From contig JAMBOW010000002.1 in assembly GCA_023715865.1 (NCBI GenBank), forward strand, positions 62,001-126,000: a stretch of DNA of 64,000 nucleotides. Direction: 5' to 3'. A program made the translations under genes and the position numbers. This document shows, in pieces, positions 61,990 through 64,000 of the stretch. Under the pieces are notes generated by a model. The model saw nothing but the letters and a program-made list of their open reading frames with translations, did no database searches and was not told the DNA's origin. The DNA is from Neobacillus mesonae (GTDB lineage Bacteria; Bacillota; Bacilli; Paenibacillales; Paenibacillaceae). Numbering within the stretch: the first letter of the stretch is position 1; each line of letters begins with the position of its first letter.

Positions 61990-63570
61990 TTATTTCATCG
62001 CATCGTAAGCGTCCTGATAGAGCTTCTCCAATTCGTCGATGTTCATCTTTTTCAATGTGGCTTCGAATTCGCCCCATTTATCGAAGCTTAGTGTGCCGGC
62101 GATAAATTTCGTGCTCTGCTCCTCGTAATATTTGTCAATGTCGTTACGAAGAACATCGACTCTGCGGGCGGTTTCCTCGTCAAACATCGGGGATGCGTAG
62201 CGGATCTTCGGCATGTACGGATCCAGCTTACTCTGGGCTTCTTGAACCTGCGGAGGATTAATATAAGATGCAACCTTATCGCTGATCAGATGCGGCGCTC
62301 CTCCCCCCGCATAAGGCGTAATCTTCGCCTGATTTCCCGACTTCAAAAATTCCTCCTTGTAATAAGGAATATCGTCATTAACCTCGTAATGCTCCCCTTC
62401 TCTACCGAAACGAAGGAGCGTCGAGCCCTTATCACTATAGAAATAGTCGACCCAGCGCAGTGTCGCTTCCGGGTGCTGATTGCTTGTAGTGATGGCAAAA
62501 GCTCCAAAATCTCGCGGAACCGGTGCGCCCTGGCTTTGCAGACGATCCCCGTATGGACCTTCGAGAGGCGCTATTCCAGTATACTGATCTGCAATTTCCA
62601 GGAACGGGTTGTTCGTTTGATCGAAGAAGAAGCCTGCCGTTCCCGAACCCTGCTTGGCGAGATATTGTGCTTCCTTATGTGAGAACACTTCGGGATCAAG
62701 CAGCTTCTCGCTGTATAGCTTGTTCAGATACATTAAAAGTTCCTTGTTCCGCTCGCTGCCCATCCAAATATTGACCTTGTCGTTTTCTAGATTGATGTTA
62801 TAACCGAGCTGTAAATCGAGACCGAATGAGCCGCTCATCATCGATACAACCGGAAGACCTGATCCCTGTCCACTGCTTGCGCGCGCCGTCATTGGAATTT
62901 CATCCGGTTTGCCATTGCCATTCGGATCATTGTCCCGAAAAGCTACAAGCACATGATAAAGATCATCCGTGGTCTCCGGCTCTTTCAGATTCAACTTCTT
63001 CAGCCACGCTTGATTAATCCATTTTTTGTCTGTTCGTGCGGCTCCTAACGTGACAACACCAGGAAGAGCGTAAATATGGCCTTCCGGAGTCGTTATCGCG
63101 GATTGAATTTCAGGATATTGGTCCATCAGCTTCTTAAAATTTGGAGCATAGTCGTCAATCAATCCTTCCAGCGGGATCAACTGGCCCGCTGTTCCGAAAC
63201 GGATCGTCTCCAGCGGGGTAAGGCCAGAGCGGAACAGTGCTTCTGGGAGTTCATTTGACGCAAACAACAAGTTTTTCTTTTCTTGAAATCCATCTGTGGG
63301 CACCTCAGTAAATTCCACCTGCACGTTGCTCATTTTCTCGTAATCTTGAAAGACCGGCATATCCTTGAACGGGCCGTTCACAGGAGCGATCCGTGTGAAC
63401 ATTTGAATCTTGATCTGTTCTTGTACAATCGGGAAGCCCTCTTTGCTTACTACCGTTTCGGAGCTGCCCATAGGTTCAGTCTTCTTGTTAGAGCCGGATT
63501 GGCATCCTGCTGCAATCAGACTGATAGCAACCATCGTGCAAATCGCCTTTTTGCCCCATTGCTTACGCAT
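61990..63570 (-). CDS. Carbohydrate ABC transporter substrate-binding lipoprotein (LplA type)
   Basis: 526 residues. Lipoprotein signal ending in LIAAGC, then a linker and the type 1 sugar-binding fold with LplA-style motifs: FKDMPVFQDYEKMSNVQVEF, RFGTAGQLIPLEGLIDDY, DDLYHVLVAFRDNDPNGNGKPDEIPM and EATLRWVDYFYSD. The NDPNGNGKPDE loop is a calcium-binding-like DxDxNG element common in these proteins. First gene of the lpl–glycosidase–sulfatase operon; the ligand is probably an arabinose- or sulfate-bearing oligosaccharide given the neighbours. Confidence 0.92.
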   Translation of the reverse strand: MRKQWGKKAICTMVAISLIAAGCQSGSNKKTEPMGSSETVVSKEGFPIVQEQIKIQMFTRIAPVNGPFKDMPVFQDYEKMSNVQVEFTEVPTDGFQEKKNLLFASNELPEALFRSGLTPLETIRFGTAGQLIPLEGLIDDYAPNFKKLMDQYPEIQSAITTPEGHIYALPGVVTLGAARTDKKWINQAWLKKLNLKEPETTDDLYHVLVAFRDNDPNGNGKPDEIPMTARASSGQGSGLPVVSMMSGSFGLDLQLGYNINLENDKVNIWMGSERNKELLMYLNKLYSEKLLDPEVFSHKEAQYLAKQGSGTAGFFFDQTNNPFLEIADQYTGIAPLEGPYGDRLQSQGAPVPRDFGAFAITTSNQHPEATLRWVDYFYSDKGSTLLRFGREGEHYEVNDDIPYYKEEFLKSGNQAKITPYAGGGAPHLISDKVASYINPPQVQEAQSKLDPYMPKIRYASPMFDEETARRVDVLRNDIDKYYEEQSTKFIAGTLSFDKWGEFEATLKKMNIDELEKLYQDAYDAMK

Positions 63571-63675
63571 ATTTTAATGTCCCCCTAAATCAAACTATTC
63601 TAATTAATATAGTAGGTTTTAAACTATACATTTAGCATAAAGTAACAGAAATTAAATAGAAATAACATTACGTTG

Positions 63676-64000
63676 TCATTCATTTAGCATTTTGTCGTGC
63701 GCTGCCCTTCCGTTGCGATAACTTGATGGTGACATACCGTAATAAGTGCAGAAAGCTCTGGAGAACGTATATAAGTCCGTATATCCGAGAGATAAAGAAA
63801 TGTCCGTAATAGATAACGTCCGGCTATGCAGCATTTCTCCAGCCCTCTCCATCTTCAGTTTAGTTAAATATTGGCGGGGACTTATTCCAAAGTGATGCTT
63901 GAACCTGCTGGACAGATGCGAACGGTGCATGCCGGAGAAATGCGCGATATCCGCCACAGTGATGCCTTCGGTATAATGCGTTTCCATATACTGCAAACAT
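63676..64000 (-). CDS. AraC-family transcriptional regulator, C-terminal part (runs off window)
   Basis: About 108 residues visible: the two helix-turn-helix AraC domain (ITVADIAHFSGMHRSHLSSRF…ISPRQYLTKLKMERAGEML…SITDISLSLGYTDLYTFSRAF…GMSPSSYR). The frame stays open to the window edge, so the N-terminal sensor domain lies outside. It sits upstream of the lplA gene on the same strand and probably activates that operon in response to its sugar. Confidence 0.9.
   Translation of the reverse strand, partial: CLQYMETHYTEGITVADIAHFSGMHRSHLSSRFKHHFGISPRQYLTKLKMERAGEMLHSRTLSITDISLSLGYTDLYTFSRAFCTYYGMSPSSYRNGRAAHDKMLNE

Overview
The window looks like a piece of a Paenibacillus-type chromosome (Bacillota, low-GC, aerobic spore-former). 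Reasons: a gerQ–cwlJ spore-germination pair, strong AGGAGG ribosome sites with frequent TTG/GTG starts, Opp- and LplABC-type ABC importers, many U-tract hairpin terminators, and a large modular nonribosomal peptide synthetase (NRPS) locus. Genus is an inference from gene content and style; no rRNA or marker gene is present.

Layout. 1–5.4 kb: start of a probable Zn-alcohol dehydrogenase (edge), an ECF sigma/anti-sigma pair, a small secreted protein, a CNNM/CorC membrane protein, gerQ, cwlJ and a 52-aa membrane peptide. 5.5–12 kb: a two-domain GH18-like secreted protein with a Pro/Glu/Ser repeat linker, an SDR dehydrogenase, a DUF2500 protein, a BNR-repeat lipoprotein and an amino-acid permease. 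12.2–13.5 kb: an FMN riboswitch with terminator in front of an EamA transporter, a candidate flavin importer. 13.6–20.5 kb: an oppABCDF operon with a recognisable promoter and inverted repeat, preceded by an ArsR-like regulator. 20.6–22.8 kb: amidase and Sfp-type phosphopantetheinyl transferase, convergent with the NRPS genes.

22.9–50.6 kb is the centrepiece: a same-strand locus reading TetR regulator, ABC ATPase, ABC permease, DUF4097 protein, 58-aa membrane peptide, MFS exporter, type II thioesterase, NRPS A (2869 aa, 3 modules) and NRPS B (4528 aa, 3 modules). The domain order is [half C]-A-T-C-A-T-C-A-T // C-A-T-E-C-A-T-C-A-T-E-[terminal C-like]. There is no cis-thioesterase. Predicted peptide: X1-X2-X3-(D)X4-Val-(D)Ile/Val, with X3 and X4 selected by nearly identical adenylation domains. 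I do not recognise it as a known family; the product is unassigned.

50.7–55.3 kb: a second MFS transporter, an aldo/keto reductase, and small lipoprotein/membrane proteins. 55.5–57.4 kb is a gene graveyard: I can read decayed remnants of an N-acetylmuramoyl-L-alanine amidase, a NucA/NucB-type nuclease and a rhodanese-domain protein. 57.6–64 kb is a polysaccharide-use locus: Cys-type sulfatase, a deletion scar joining a GH51 arabinofuranosidase N-terminus to a GH2 C-terminus, an LplCBA-type sugar importer, and an AraC regulator cut by the window end.
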